Below are positions 24,767 to 34,251 of a DNA stretch of 64,000 bases, piece by piece. The position numbers and the translations under genes are program-made. Location of the stretch: NCBI RefSeq assembly GCF_036227125.1, contig NZ_CP109435.1, forward strand, positions 372,001 to 436,000, written 5' to 3'. The DNA is from Streptomyces sp. NBC_01485. Lineage in GTDB: Bacteria > Actinomycetota > Actinomycetes > Streptomycetales > Streptomycetaceae. Within the stretch, counting starts at the first letter, position 1; each line of letters opens with the position of its first letter. The notes under the pieces are model-generated. The model saw nothing but the letters and a program-made list of their open reading frames with translations. It did no database searches and was not told the DNA's origin.

Positions 24767-25534
24767 TCAGTGGCCGGGCATCGACCACGGCTCCTGCGGC
24801 AGCGTCCTGCCGGTCTCCAGAAGCGACTTCAGGTTGGACAGCACCGCCGGCCAGCCGCCCGAGACATCGGCGAGTTCGCCCTCGTCGTCGAGGTCCTCGT
24901 GGGTGACGGTCAGGCGGACGATGTCGGCGTGCGGCCGGATGTCGAAGGTGACCCGCGAGTGCCGGTCCGGCGCCCCCTCCTCTTCAGGCGAGGCCCAGGT
25001 GGTGACCAGCCGTGTCGGCCGCTCGCTCTCGACGACGGTGCCGACGACGTCCGCGATCCCGGTGCCGTCCGTGCGCCGGTGTTCCCAGCGGGAGCCCGGC
25101 CGCCAGTCCGAGACGTTGCTGTGTCCCCAGTAGGCCGCGGTCAGGTCGGCGTCGGTGAGCGCGTCCCAGACCTTCTCCGGTGTGCTGGCGATGTAGGTGA
25201 CATAGACGAAGGTGGGCTTGTCGGTCATGGCTTCCTCGGCTCGTCGTCTGACGTCGGAGAGCACGCGCAACCGCGGGCGCTCGAACTGGTCGATCCACCG
25301 CTCCTGGATCTCGTGGAGCGGGACCGGGTTGAGGTAGTGCAACTTCTCCCGCCCCCGCCGCACCGTCACGACCAGGTGGGCGGCCTCCAGTACGGCCAGA
25401 TGCTGGGTCACCGACTGGCGCGTCATGTCGATGTGCCCGCACAACTCGCCGAGCGTCTGGCCACCGTGTTCACGCAGCCGGTCCAGAAGCCGCCTGCGCG
25501 TGCCGTCGGCCAGCGCCTTGAAGACCTTGTCCAT
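24767..25534 (-). CDS. ArsR-type regulator fused to an SRPBCC (AHSA1) domain
   Basis: 255 residues in one open frame. Residues 1-100 are an ArsR winged helix (MDKVFKALADGTRRRLLDRL, TRQSVTQHLAVLEAAHLVVT, REKLHYLNPVPLHEI). Residues 105-255 are an AHSA1-type SRPBCC domain (YVTYIASTPEKVWDALTDAD, YWGHSNVSDWRPGS). The usual arrangement is two overlapping genes; here no stop separates them. A lipid-like ligand of the SRPBCC cavity may control DNA binding. The promoter region holds a matching operator (25576-25605), so autoregulation is likely. Confidence 0.88.
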   Translation of the reverse strand: MDKVFKALADGTRRRLLDRLREHGGQTLGELCGHIDMTRQSVTQHLAVLEAAHLVVTVRRGREKLHYLNPVPLHEIQERWIDQFERPRLRVLSDVRRRAEEAMTDKPTFVYVTYIASTPEKVWDALTDADLTAAYWGHSNVSDWRPGSRWEHRRTDGTGIADVVGTVVESERPTRLVTTWASPEEEGAPDRHSRVTFDIRPHADIVRLTVTHEDLDDEGELADVSGGWPAVLSNLKSLLETGRTLPQEPWSMPGH

Positions 25535-25575
25535 GCCCGGGTCCGCCCCCGAGCCTGCTGCTGATCGCACACTCC

Positions 25576-25605
25576 ACGTTATGCAGCCAATTACCTGCAT
25601 GTCAA
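25576..25605 (-). promoter_or_regulatory. Promoter and operator of the ArsR-SRPBCC gene
   Basis: On the minus strand: TTGACA (25600-25605), 18 bases, TAACGT (25576-25581). The spacer is filled by a perfect inverted repeat, ATGCAG-N8-CTGCAT (25581-25600). The promoter is near-consensus for the housekeeping sigma factor and a repressor bound there would block it. It is 42 bases upstream of the start. Confidence 0.7.
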
Positions 25606-25713
25606 TCGGGCACCCGCTCCGCGTGCGTCCGCAGGCTCGCCCCGTGAATCCGCTCCACGTGTCTGAGCTGGGACACCGGGGCCTACCGCACGACTCCCCT
25701 ACCGCCCTACCGC

Positions 25714-26490
25714 CTACTTCGCGTACACGTACGGCGTCGTCGTGCTCAGGGCCGCGAAGCCGAGGCGTTGGAGGATGGGGCGGCTCTGGGCGGAGGCGTC
25801 GACCTGGAGGTAGCGGTAGCCGCGGTCGGCGGCGATGCGGGCGCGGTGGGCGATCAGGGCGCGGTAGATGCCTCGGCCGCGCCAGGCCTGGACGGTGCCG
25901 CCGCCCCACAGCCCGGCGAAGCTCGTGCCGGGGATCAGTTCCATCCGCGCCGAACTCACCGGCACGTCCCCGGCCATGGCGAGGAGGGCGACGATCACGT
26001 CCGGCTCGGCGGTGAGGCGGGCGAGGAGCAGGTCGCGCAGCCAGGAGCCGTCACGGCCGAAGGCCTTCTCGTTCGCCTCGACCATGAGCTCGACGCCCGC
26101 CCGGTCGGTGACGGGGACGATGCGGACGCCCTCGGGCGGTTCGGCGTCGACGAGCTGGTCGTCCGTCTCGCCGATCATCAGGGTTTCCTGCGGATCGGCC
26201 GTGAAACCGGCCGCCGTGAGCCGTTGCCCGAGGTCCGCCGGGCGGTCGTGCCCGTACAGCTTCCACTCGAACTCGTGGCCGAGCCCGGTGAAGTGGGCGA
26301 CGTGCTCCGCGATCGCCGCGTCGGCGCCGACGGAGTCCAGGTCCGACCAGAGGACACCGCTCCAGCCGCCCTCGCCGCCGACGTGCCGGACCACGCCCCC
26401 GGTCCGCTCGACACGGGCGTCGGAGGTCTCGGGGCGCGCGCCTTCGCGCATCTCCCGGTCGTACAGGGCGAGTACCGCGGCATGATCCAT
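25714..26490 (-). CDS. GNAT-family N-acetyltransferase
   Basis: 258 residues. The acetyl-CoA-binding segment is C-terminal: GGGTVQAWRGRGIYRALIAH (RGRGIY pyrophosphate loop), then RYLQVDASAQSRPILQRLGF. The N-terminal 130 residues form a second, degenerate GNAT half. Substrate unknown. I chose the ATG at 26490 (MDHAAVLALYDREMREG). It is not obviously in an operon. Confidence 0.82.
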   Translation of the reverse strand: MDHAAVLALYDREMREGARPETSDARVERTGGVVRHVGGEGGWSGVLWSDLDSVGADAAIAEHVAHFTGLGHEFEWKLYGHDRPADLGQRLTAAGFTADPQETLMIGETDDQLVDAEPPEGVRIVPVTDRAGVELMVEANEKAFGRDGSWLRDLLLARLTAEPDVIVALLAMAGDVPVSSARMELIPGTSFAGLWGGGTVQAWRGRGIYRALIAHRARIAADRGYRYLQVDASAQSRPILQRLGFAALSTTTPYVYAK

Positions 26491-26536
26491 ACGCCCACTC
26501 CAGCATCCCGGCGCACCCCTCACAAGGGGATTACGG

Positions 26537-26570
26537 CCGAGGGCCCCCTGTTTCCACAGGGGGCCCTCGG
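26537..26570 (-). terminator. Hairpin terminator after the chaplin gene
   Basis: 15-base perfect stem (26537-26551 with 26556-26570), four-base loop TTCC, about 60 bases beyond the chaplin stop codon on the minus strand. Confidence 0.85.
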
Positions 26571-26597
26571 ACCGGCCGACCGGCCGACCGGCCGGCC
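26571..26597. repeat. ACCGGCCG short tandem repeat
   Basis: Three 8-base copies, each self-complementary in its core, between the chaplin stop and its terminator. Likely slippage product; possible extra hairpin. Confidence 0.55.
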
Positions 26598-26628
26598 GGT
26601 CAGTCGGCCGTCCTCACTCAGGAGCCGG

Positions 26629-27339
26629 TCAACGCTCAGCGCGCGGGCGGAACCTCCGGTAGAGGGCCGCTCCGCCGAGCACCATGGCCGTGCTGCCGGC
26701 GAGCGTGGGCAGGGTGGCGTCGGCTCCGGTGCGTGCCAGCGAGGACACGGCCTCGGGCGCCCCGGCCTGGGGTGCGAGGGCGGGGGCGTGCGGGACGGGC
26801 TTCGGGCCCGGCTGCTGGGGCTCGGAGGGCGGGTCGTGCCGGACCGGCGGCTGCGGCGCGGGCTCGGTGGGCCGCACGGGCTCCTCGCCGGAGGTGCCGG
26901 AGGTGTTGACGGACTCGTTGCCGAACGCCGGGTTCGCGATGCCGACGACGTTCACGCTGTTGCCGCTGACGTTCACCGGGAGGTGGACCGGCAGCTGGAC
27001 TCCGTTGCCGGACAGGACGCCCGGCGAGTCCTGCGCGACGCCGTTCGCGGTGGCGCCGCCGTCCGACGACGCGCCCTGCGCCCCGGGAGCGGCGCCCTTG
27101 CCCTCGTTGGCGCAGGTGTTGCCCGCGGCGGGGTTCAGGAGTCCCGCCACGTTCACCGTGTTCCCGCACAGGTTCACCGGGAGGTTCACCGGGAGCTGCA
27201 CACCGTTGCCGGAGATCAGCCCGGGCGAGCCGGCCGCGGAGCCGTTCGCCGCGGAGTCGGCGTGTGCGGGCAGTGTCACGGCCATCGCGCCGGAGACTGC
27301 GGCGACGGCCAGCACACCGGTTCGGGTAACCCGTCTCAT
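26629..27339 (-). CDS. Long chaplin with two chaplin domains and a sortase signal
   Basis: 236 residues: signal peptide (1-28, ending PAHA), chaplin domain 1 at about 38-78 and domain 2 at about 105-145 (both begin with SPG and share SGNGVQLPV). A Pro-rich wall-spanning stalk (about 150-195) follows, then sorting signal LARTG at 201-205, hydrophobic segment and Arg-rich tail. Chaplins assemble into amyloid on aerial hyphae; long ones are anchored by class E sortases. Domain 1 has the usual Cys pair (Cys58, Cys76), whereas domain 2 has Ser125 and Ser143 at the matching places. It ends in a strong terminator. It resembles ChpA-C of S. coelicolor. Confidence 0.93.
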   Translation of the reverse strand: MRRVTRTGVLAVAAVSGAMAVTLPAHADSAANGSAAGSPGLISGNGVQLPVNLPVNLCGNTVNVAGLLNPAAGNTCANEGKGAAPGAQGASSDGGATANGVAQDSPGVLSGNGVQLPVHLPVNVSGNSVNVVGIANPAFGNESVNTSGTSGEEPVRPTEPAPQPPVRHDPPSEPQQPGPKPVPHAPALAPQAGAPEAVSSLARTGADATLPTLAGSTAMVLGGAALYRRFRPRAER

Positions 27340-27598
27340 GGGGTCCCTGCCTTCCAGACATGGATCGCGGGCACTCGCCCGCACCCGATAGAACGCCGAC
27401 GAGGCATCCGGGTTATGCCTGACCACCCTTTCACCCCATTGGGCGCCCCTTCGTCGAACTGGTGTCACGCCCGCCGTAGGGGCGCCGAGGGGGCTGCCGG
27501 ACGGTGTCCCGGCCGCCCGGAGGCGGGTCGTGCGGAGGCCGCTTATCGTGATCGAGGGCGCCGTTCCCGGACCGCTGCGGGCGTCCTTGGAGGCACTG

Positions 27599-29236
27599 AT
27601 GCTGGCCAAGCTGCCGATGCGGCCCGGGCTGCGACGCTGCGCGCTCGCCGCGACCGCCGCACTGACCCTGCTGGGCGCGGGCCTGCCGACGGCCACCGCG
27701 CACCGCGCCACCGACGGCGACGACCGCCTGGACCTGTCCCGGTTCTACGGCCAGAAGATCGCGTGGTCGGCGTGCAAGGGCGACGGCATGCCCGACGACC
27801 TCCAGTGCGCCAAGCTGACCGTCCCCCTCGACTACGCCCGCCCCAAGGCGCGCACGCTCGACCTCGCGCTCGCCCGCTACCGGGCCACCGGCCACAAGCG
27901 CGGCTCGGTGGTGCTCAACTTCGGCGGTCCCGGCGGCGCGGGCGTCCCCGAACTCGCCTACAGCGGAAAGGAGTTCATGGATCTGACCGACGGCTACGAC
28001 GTGGTCACCTTCGACCCCCGGGGCGTCGGCCGCTCCTCCCCCGTGAGCTGCGGGGACGGCGAGGACAGCGGGCTGGCCTCCCTGGACGACGACTCGGCGC
28101 CCGCCGATCCACGGGCGCTGCTCACCCGCTTGAAGCAGGCGGCCGCCGACTGTGTGAAGCACTCCGGCCCGGTCCTGCCGCACATCGGCACGGTCGACGC
28201 GGCACGGGACCTGGACGTGCTGCGCCAGGCGCTCGGCGACAGGAAGCTCAACTACCTGGGCTTCTCGTACGGCACCCGGCTCGGCGCGGTCTACGCCGCC
28301 CGGTTCCCCGACCGGGTGGGCCGGCTGGTCCTGGACGGCGTCGACACGCTGACCGAACCCCTCACGGAGCAGGGGGTCGCGGGCGCCCGGGGGCAGCAGG
28401 TGGCCCTGGACGACTTCGTCGGCTGGTGCGTGAAGGACATCGCCTGCCCGTTCGGCCAGGATCCGCGCGTGGCCCGCGAGGAGATCGTGCGGCTCGTGCG
28501 CTCGCTCGACGAGGACCCGGTGCCGACGGACTTCGGCGCCGACTTCTCCGGCCAGGATCTCGTCGGCGCGCTCGGACAGGGGCTGTACAGCCGGGAGTTG
28601 TGGCCGTTGCTGGAGCGGGCGTTGGCCCAGCTCATCGAGAGCGGCGACGCCAGCGGCGTCATGGGGTTCGCGGCCGGCGGCGTCGCCTTCCCGCTCCCGC
28701 TCCCGCCCCCGCTGCCCTTCCCGCTGCGGGCGCCGGGCCGCGTCGAGCCCACTCCCGGAGCGCTGGTCGACGCGGAGGACGTCCCCCTCGACAACCTGCC
28801 CGCGGCGCTGATGGCGATCAACTGCGCGGACGACCCGGACCGTCCCAGCGCCGGGCAGTTCACCTCGGACCTGCGACGGCTGCGGGCCGCGTACGACAAG
28901 GCGTCACCGGTCTTCGGGCAGTACCGCCTCACCGAGGTCCTGATGTGCTACGGCCGCCCCAAGGGCACCGACTTCATCCGCGACGAGGTGAAGAAGCTGC
29001 GCACGCCGAAGATGCTCCTGGTCGGCACGCGCGGCGACCCGGCGACGCCGTACCGGTGGACCATGGAGACGGCGGAGCGGCTCGGCTCCTCGGCCGTGGT
29101 GCTCGACAACAAGGGCGAGGGCCACACCGGTTACGGGTCGTCCAAGTGCGTGCACCGCAAGGTCGACGACTTCCTGCTGTACGGCTCCCTCCCGCCCAGC
29201 GGCAGTTCCTGCGGGCCCGACGAGGACGACGGCTGA
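27599..29236 (+). CDS. Secreted alpha/beta-hydrolase peptidase (tripeptidyl-aminopeptidase-like)
   Basis: 545 residues. The signal peptide spans about 1-35 (LRRCALAATAALTLLGAGLP). Peptidase features are NFGGPGGAGV (oxyanion loop), DPRGVGRS, nucleophile Ser in GFSYGTRLG, the Asp in GTRGDPATPY and the His in GEGHTGY. The last 100 residues are the TAP-like C-terminal domain. Members such as Streptomyces SlpD/SlpE and Tap remove N-terminal peptides outside the cell. Start at 27599 because of GGAGG five bases upstream; in-frame alternatives exist at 27530 and 27617. The next gene begins at the base after its stop. Confidence 0.88.
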   Translation: MLAKLPMRPGLRRCALAATAALTLLGAGLPTATAHRATDGDDRLDLSRFYGQKIAWSACKGDGMPDDLQCAKLTVPLDYARPKARTLDLALARYRATGHKRGSVVLNFGGPGGAGVPELAYSGKEFMDLTDGYDVVTFDPRGVGRSSPVSCGDGEDSGLASLDDDSAPADPRALLTRLKQAAADCVKHSGPVLPHIGTVDAARDLDVLRQALGDRKLNYLGFSYGTRLGAVYAARFPDRVGRLVLDGVDTLTEPLTEQGVAGARGQQVALDDFVGWCVKDIACPFGQDPRVAREEIVRLVRSLDEDPVPTDFGADFSGQDLVGALGQGLYSRELWPLLERALAQLIESGDASGVMGFAAGGVAFPLPLPPPLPFPLRAPGRVEPTPGALVDAEDVPLDNLPAALMAINCADDPDRPSAGQFTSDLRRLRAAYDKASPVFGQYRLTEVLMCYGRPKGTDFIRDEVKKLRTPKMLLVGTRGDPATPYRWTMETAERLGSSAVVLDNKGEGHTGYGSSKCVHRKVDDFLLYGSLPPSGSSCGPDEDDG

Positions 29237-30694
29237 GTGCGCCGGCTCCTGCCGCTGCTGCTCGTCGCCCTCACCGCCGCCGGGACGACGGCCGCCGCGT
29301 GCGCCCTGTCCGCCCGGTGGTGGCTCGCGGCGATCCCGGCGCTGGCGCTGACGTGCCTGGGCGGCCGGGACCGGCTGCAACGCCGCCGCCCCGTGCTGCG
29401 CAACCATCCGTTGACCGGACGTCTGCGGTATCCGACGGCGAGGGTGCGCGACGGGCGTGAGGGAGACGGGGACGAGTTCCTGGTGCCGTCGCTGCACCCG
29501 GTCGAGGCTGCCGAGGAGGCGCCGGTGGTGCGGGTGGGCGGACCCGACTGCACCCAGCCGTACGACATGGCCCTGCTCAACATGTCCGCGATGAGTTTCG
29601 GGGCGCTGTCCTCGCACGCGGTCCTCGCCCTCAACCGGGGTGCGGCGCTGGGCCGTTTCGCGCAGGACACCGGGGAGGGCGGGCTGTCCGAGTACCACCT
29701 GCGGGGCGGGGGCGACCTCATCTGGGAGATCGGGACCGGGTACTTCGGCTGCCGCACCGCCGACGGGGATTTCGACGCACGGGAGTTCGCGGACAAGGCG
29801 GCGCTGCCCGAGGTGAAGTGCGTGTCGCTGAAGCTGTCCCAGGGGGCGGCGCCGGGCAGCGGCGGGGTGCTGCCGGGGGTGAAGGTGAGCGCCGAGATCG
29901 CCCGGGAGCGGCGGGTGCCGGTGGGCGAGCCGGTGGTGTCGCCGCCCTGCCACCGGGTGTTCTCGACACCCCGGGAACTGGTCCTGTTCCTGGCCCGCCT
30001 GCGGGAACTGGCCGGCGGCAAGCCGACCGGGCTCAAGCTGTGCGTGGGGTCGCGGCGGGAGTTCCTCGCGGTGTGCAGGGCGATGCTGGCGGAGGGCGTG
30101 ACCCCCGACTTCGTGGTGGTGGACGGGTCGGAGGGCGGCACGGGCGCCGCGCCGACCGGGATCGCCGGACGCCTCGGCATGCCCCTCACCGAGGGGCTGA
30201 TCACGGTGCACAACGCGCTGGTCGGCGTCGGGCTGCGCGGCCGGGTCCGGATCGGGGCGAGCGGCCGGGTGGCCACGGGCTCGGACATCGTCAGGCGCCT
30301 CGTGCAGGGCGCCGACTACACGAACGCGGCCCGCGCGATGATGCTCGCCGTCGGCTGCGTCCGGGCCCGGCGCTGCCACACCGGCGGCTGCCCGTCCGGC
30401 GTCGCGACGCAGGACCCGCTGCGGGCCCGTGCCCTGAACGTGGCCGCCCAGGCCGCCCAAGTCCTGCGCTACCAGCGGGAGACGGTGCGCGACGCCGTCT
30501 CGGTCATGGCGGCGATGGGAGTCCGCACGCCGGGCGAGCTCACCCCCGCCCAGCTGGTCCGGCGGGCGGGCCCGGGCACGGTGCGCTCGTACGCGGAGCT
30601 GTACGAGTGGCTCGCGCCGGGCGAACTGCTCGCCGGGCCCCCGGAGTCATGGGCGACGGACTGGAAGGAAGCGGACCCGGACAACTTCCGCTAG
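29237..30694 (+). CDS. Glutamate-synthase-like FMN-binding protein
   Basis: 485 residues. One N-terminal membrane helix or signal anchor (about 5-45) is followed by a GltS-like TIM barrel: ALLNMSAMSFGALSSHAVLA, a DTGEGGLSEYH loop, and VDGSEGGTGAAPTGI (FMN/substrate). The cysteine cluster CVRARRCHTGGCPSGVATQ would bind 3Fe-4S. The glutaminase domain of true glutamate synthase is absent. It starts at the GTG immediately following the upstream peptidase stop, indicating coupling. Substrate unknown. Confidence 0.87.
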   Translation: MRRLLPLLLVALTAAGTTAAACALSARWWLAAIPALALTCLGGRDRLQRRRPVLRNHPLTGRLRYPTARVRDGREGDGDEFLVPSLHPVEAAEEAPVVRVGGPDCTQPYDMALLNMSAMSFGALSSHAVLALNRGAALGRFAQDTGEGGLSEYHLRGGGDLIWEIGTGYFGCRTADGDFDAREFADKAALPEVKCVSLKLSQGAAPGSGGVLPGVKVSAEIARERRVPVGEPVVSPPCHRVFSTPRELVLFLARLRELAGGKPTGLKLCVGSRREFLAVCRAMLAEGVTPDFVVVDGSEGGTGAAPTGIAGRLGMPLTEGLITVHNALVGVGLRGRVRIGASGRVATGSDIVRRLVQGADYTNAARAMMLAVGCVRARRCHTGGCPSGVATQDPLRARALNVAAQAAQVLRYQRETVRDAVSVMAAMGVRTPGELTPAQLVRRAGPGTVRSYAELYEWLAPGELLAGPPESWATDWKEADPDNFR

Positions 30695-30705
30695 CGCCGC
30701 GGCGG

Positions 30706-31488
30706 TTACGCGGACCTGACGCTCACGAACGCGTCGATCGCCGCCGTCAGCTCGGCCGGCTTCTCGACGGGGAGTTCGTGGCCGGCGTCGAGGATACGGA
30801 CGGTGGCGTCCGGGTACGCCTTGGCCATCCGCAGCATCTGCCGCACCGGGAGCTGGATGTCGTAATAGCCGTGGATCATCAGCGTGGGGGCCTGGATCTG
30901 CCCGACCCGGTCCAGGACGTCGAAGGCCCGCATGGCGCCGTACAGCGTCCTGACGACCTCGCGCGGGGTGTCCGCGGACGCTTCGACGTACGCGCGGATC
31001 TCCTCGCTCGGGTAGCCGGGGGCGAAGGCGCGCTGGATGTTGGCGGCGACGAACAGCTTGAAGGGGACGAGCGTCGAGGCCCCCATCAGCAGGCCCCGGC
31101 CCCGGCTGTAGGTCATGCGGCCGATGGAGCCCACCAGCACCATGCGCTCGACGCGCTCGGGGTGGGAGAGCGCGACGGTCTGCGCGATCATCCCGCCCAT
31201 CGAGTGGCCGACCGGCACGAACCGCTCGACGCCCAGGTGGTCGAGAAGGGCGAGGAGGTCTCGCGCCAGCTCCCCGACCGTCTTCACGCCCGCCCCGCCG
31301 CTCTCGCCGTGCCCGCGCAGGTCGAACCGGATCACCCGGCGCCGCTCGGCGAAGTGCTCCACCTGGTGGTCCCAGCGGTGCCGGTTCGCCATCCAGCCGT
31401 GCACGAACACCAGGGGCACGCCGTCGCCGTCGCGCGGGCCCTCGTCGTCGTACGTCAGTGCTGCGCCGTCGACTTCGAGCTGCGGCAT
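30706..31488 (-). CDS. Alpha/beta-fold hydrolase
   Basis: 260 residues. VFVHGWMANRHRW carries the oxyanion His-Gly, VGHSMGGMIAQ the nucleophile Ser, HGYYDIQLPV the acid region and DAGHELPVEKP the catalytic His. Similar to epoxide-hydrolase/haloperoxidase-type esterases; substrate unknown. The 3' end faces the GltS-like gene with 11 bases between stops. Confidence 0.87.
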   Translation of the reverse strand: MPQLEVDGAALTYDDEGPRDGDGVPLVFVHGWMANRHRWDHQVEHFAERRRVIRFDLRGHGESGGAGVKTVGELARDLLALLDHLGVERFVPVGHSMGGMIAQTVALSHPERVERMVLVGSIGRMTYSRGRGLLMGASTLVPFKLFVAANIQRAFAPGYPSEEIRAYVEASADTPREVVRTLYGAMRAFDVLDRVGQIQAPTLMIHGYYDIQLPVRQMLRMAKAYPDATVRILDAGHELPVEKPAELTAAIDAFVSVRSA

Positions 31489-31624
31489 GGGTGCCTCCTG
31501 CGGTGCGTTCGGTGCGGTCCCGGTTACTGACGCGTACGGTAACCGGCCGCGAGGCCGCCGTCACCGTGGTGCGCCGGGGAGTTCGGGAAATGCCCGCCGG
31601 ACGATTCGGACCTATCGTGCTGTT

Positions 31625-32719
31625 ATGGAGCACGCACTCAGCCCCGCGACCCTCTCCGAACTGCGCCGCCCGCGTCCCTATCCCGCGGTGTCCGTGCTGA
31701 CGCCGACCCATCGCCGTGAACCCGGGAACTCCCAGGACCGGGTCCGGCTGCGCAATGTCGTGGCCGAGGCGAAGAAACAGCTGGACAGCGATCCGGCGGT
31801 CACCCGCGAGCGGCGCGCCGACGTCGCCGACCAGCTCGACCGGGCCCTCGCCGAGATCGACCTGGCGCACACCGAGGACGGCCTGGTCATCTACGCGGCC
31901 CCGGGCGAGCACCAGGTGTGGTCCCTCGCCCGCGCCGTCCCCGAGCGCGTCGTGCTCTCCGACACCTTCCTGACCCGCAACCTCGTCTCCGCCCAGGCCG
32001 CCGAGCGGCCGTTCTGGGTGCTGGCGGTCTCCGCCGACCGCGTCACCCTGTGGAACGGCGGCGCGGACCGGGTCACCGAGGAGCACGCCGGCGGCTTCCC
32101 GCTGACCAGGAACCGGGAGAACTTCGACGCCGAGCGCCAGGAACGGATCGGCGACCTGCCCAGCACCTTCCGCGACGAGGACACCCGCCACTTCCTGCGC
32201 GAGGCCGACATCGCCGTGGGCCGGCTGCTGCGCGAGGATCCGCGGCCGCTGTACGTCACCGGCGCGCAGGCGGCGCTGTCCTGCCTCGACGAGTTGGGCT
32301 CGGTCACCCGGGACGCCGTGCACGTCCTGCACGGCGGGCTCTCCCACGGCACGCCCGACGCCGTGTGGCAGGCGGTGCGTCCGCGGCACGACGCCGAGGC
32401 CCGCCGGGACACCTCCGCGCTGGCCCGGGTCCTCGACTCGGCCCGCGGGCACCGCATGTTCGCGGCCGGCGTCGACGAGGTCTGGCAGAACGCCCGGGAG
32501 GGCCGGGTGCGGCTGCTGGCCGTCGAGGAGAACTACCGCGTGACGGTGCGCGACGACGGCGCCCACCTCGTGCCGGCCGTGAGCGGCGACCTCGACGCCC
32601 GCGAGGACATCGTGGACGAGATCGTCGAACAGTGCCTGGAGACCGGCGCCGACGTGCGCTTCGTACCGGACGGCGCGCTGGGCGAGGCGGCCGCGATCGC
32701 GGGCGTACTGCGCTACTGA
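31625..32719 (+). CDS. BaeRF family 3 (eRF1-like) protein
   Basis: 364 residues, a bacterial homologue of archaeo-eukaryotic release factors. The N-terminus [20 protein letters not shown] continues into the family motif [13 protein letters not shown]; a central KKQLDSDP and a C-terminal [20 protein letters not shown] match eRF1 domains 2-3. Proposed roles are ribosome-associated (rescue or hibernation), untested here. A TATCGT hexamer ends six bases before the ATG with no ribosome-binding site, suggesting a leaderless mRNA. Confidence 0.78.
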   Translation: MEHALSPATLSELRRPRPYPAVSVLTPTHRREPGNSQDRVRLRNVVAEAKKQLDSDPAVTRERRADVADQLDRALAEIDLAHTEDGLVIYAAPGEHQVWSLARAVPERVVLSDTFLTRNLVSAQAAERPFWVLAVSADRVTLWNGGADRVTEEHAGGFPLTRNRENFDAERQERIGDLPSTFRDEDTRHFLREADIAVGRLLREDPRPLYVTGAQAALSCLDELGSVTRDAVHVLHGGLSHGTPDAVWQAVRPRHDAEARRDTSALARVLDSARGHRMFAAGVDEVWQNAREGRVRLLAVEENYRVTVRDDGAHLVPAVSGDLDAREDIVDEIVEQCLETGADVRFVPDGALGEAAAIAGVLRY

Positions 32720-32798
32720 ACCGCTTCCCCTCCCCCGAACCGCTCCCTCTCCCCGGCGTACGCTACGGCGTGATCGCCGACCGGGAGGGAGAGCGCTC

Positions 32799-33824
32799 GT
32801 GGGTGACCTGCTGGGCGTGGCCGTACTGGGTGCCGGACACATGGGCGCCGACCACATACGCCGCCTCGACCGGGTGGTGAGCGGAGCCAGGGTCGTCGCC
32901 GTGGCCGATCCCGACGCCGCGCGGGCGAAGGAGGCCGTGGCCGGGATCGAGGGGGCGACGGTCCACGAAGAGCCGGCGGCCGTACTCGACGCCCCCGGCG
33001 TGGAAGCCGTCCTGATCGCCTCGCCCGGTCCCGCGCACCAGGAGGCGCTGCTCGCGGCCTTCGCCCGCGGGCTTCCGGTGCTGTGCGAGAAGCCGATGGT
33101 GCCGGACTCCGCCGGGGCGCTGCGCGTGCTGGAGGCGGAGGCCCGGCTCGGGCGGCGGCTGGCGCAGACCGGGTTCATGCGGCGCTACGACGCCGAGTAC
33201 CGCAGGCTCAAGTCCCTGCTGGACGACGGGCGGTTGGGCCGGCCCCTGATGCTGCACTGCACGCACCGCAACGCCTCCTCGCCGCCGGACTTCACCAGCG
33301 CGATGCTGATCGGCAGTTCGGTGTCGCACGAGATCGACGCGGCCCGCTGGCTGCTCGGCGAGGAGCTGACCTCGGTCACCGTGCTGCGCCCGCGCCCTTC
33401 GTCCGGTGCCCCGCAGGGCCTGCTCGACCCGCAGTTCGTGCTCTTCGAGACCGCCGGTGGCGCGCTGGTCGACGTGGAGGTCTTCGTCAACTGCGGCTTC
33501 GGCTACCAGGTGCGCTGCGAGGCCGTGTGCGAGGCGGGCAGCGCGCGCATCGGCGACGACCACGGGATGCTCGTCACCACGCGGGGCACCGCCGGCGCGC
33601 GGGTGCCCCAGGACTACCTGGTGCGGTTCGTGGACGCCTACGACCGCGAGGTGCAGGCGTGGGTCGACGCGACCCGGCGGGGGCGGGTCACCGGCCCGAC
33701 CGCGTGGGACGGCTACGCGGCCTCCGTCGTCGCCGAGGCCGGGGTCCGGTCGCTGGAGAGCGGCGTGCGCGTCCCCGTCGAACTCGCCCCGCGCCCCGGC
33801 CTGTACGCCGGGGGCGGTCGCTGA
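32799..33824 (+). CDS. Gfo/Idh/MocA-family dehydrogenase
   Basis: 341 residues. The N-terminal Rossmann fold ([29 protein letters not shown]) contains the CEKPM catalytic lysine motif near residue 97. The C-terminal alpha/beta domain holds [17 protein letters not shown], whose His/Asp correspond to the inositol dehydrogenase active site. Probably oxidises a cyclitol or sugar. GTG start with GGGAGGGAGAG upstream. Stands alone. Confidence 0.88.
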   Translation: MGDLLGVAVLGAGHMGADHIRRLDRVVSGARVVAVADPDAARAKEAVAGIEGATVHEEPAAVLDAPGVEAVLIASPGPAHQEALLAAFARGLPVLCEKPMVPDSAGALRVLEAEARLGRRLAQTGFMRRYDAEYRRLKSLLDDGRLGRPLMLHCTHRNASSPPDFTSAMLIGSSVSHEIDAARWLLGEELTSVTVLRPRPSSGAPQGLLDPQFVLFETAGGALVDVEVFVNCGFGYQVRCEAVCEAGSARIGDDHGMLVTTRGTAGARVPQDYLVRFVDAYDREVQAWVDATRRGRVTGPTAWDGYAASVVAEAGVRSLESGVRVPVELAPRPGLYAGGGR

Positions 33825-33837
33825 CACCGGGCCGGCC

Positions 33838-34251
33838 TCAGACGTTGCCCAGCAGGGCCTGCAGACCCTGGTCGACCGCCGCGTCGACGTCCTCCCGGCC
33901 GGCCGCGACCACGGCGTAGCTGCGCAGCAGGAAACGGCGCAGGGCGCCCGTGTTGAACTGGAGCAGGGCGAGTCCGAGCGGGGAGTGGAACTCCATCACC
34001 GTACGGGCCGGTCCGCAGGGCCAGATGTGCACGTCACCGCTGCCCGCCGGACCGTCCAGGCCCTGCTCCAGCAGGGCACGGCCGAAGGTCCAGGTGACCG
34101 CCTCGCCCGCGAGGGAGACCTCCGGCGGGAAGTCGACGTGCACGGCGAACGGGTCGGTTGCGTCGTAGCGGAGCGTGGCGGGCACGGGCAGCTCCTGGTC
34201 CTCCGCGGTGATCAAGCGGGCGCGGACGGGTTGTTCAAGAGTGATGTCCAT
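33838..34251 (-). CDS. SsgA-like sporulation/cell-division regulator
   Basis: 137 residues, whole-length SALP family: LRYDATDPFAVHVDFPP, VTWTFGRALLEQGL, GDVHIWPC and RTVMEFHSPLGLALLQF. SALPs are actinomycete-specific and control septum placement and wall remodelling during sporulation. Streptomyces have several (SsgA-G); I cannot tell which from sequence alone, although SsgC is possible given the neighbourhood. Convergent with the Gfo/Idh gene. Confidence 0.92.
   Translation of the reverse strand: MDITLEQPVRARLITAEDQELPVPATLRYDATDPFAVHVDFPPEVSLAGEAVTWTFGRALLEQGLDGPAGSGDVHIWPCGPARTVMEFHSPLGLALLQFNTGALRRFLLRSYAVVAAGREDVDAAVDQGLQALLGNV

Noticed and set aside
25768..29460. A very long (1230-codon) open frame on the plus strand
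   Set aside because: It runs antisense through the GNAT and chaplin genes and then out of frame through the peptidase gene. Its translation is Arg/Gly/Ala-rich with no domain; it exists because of high GC.
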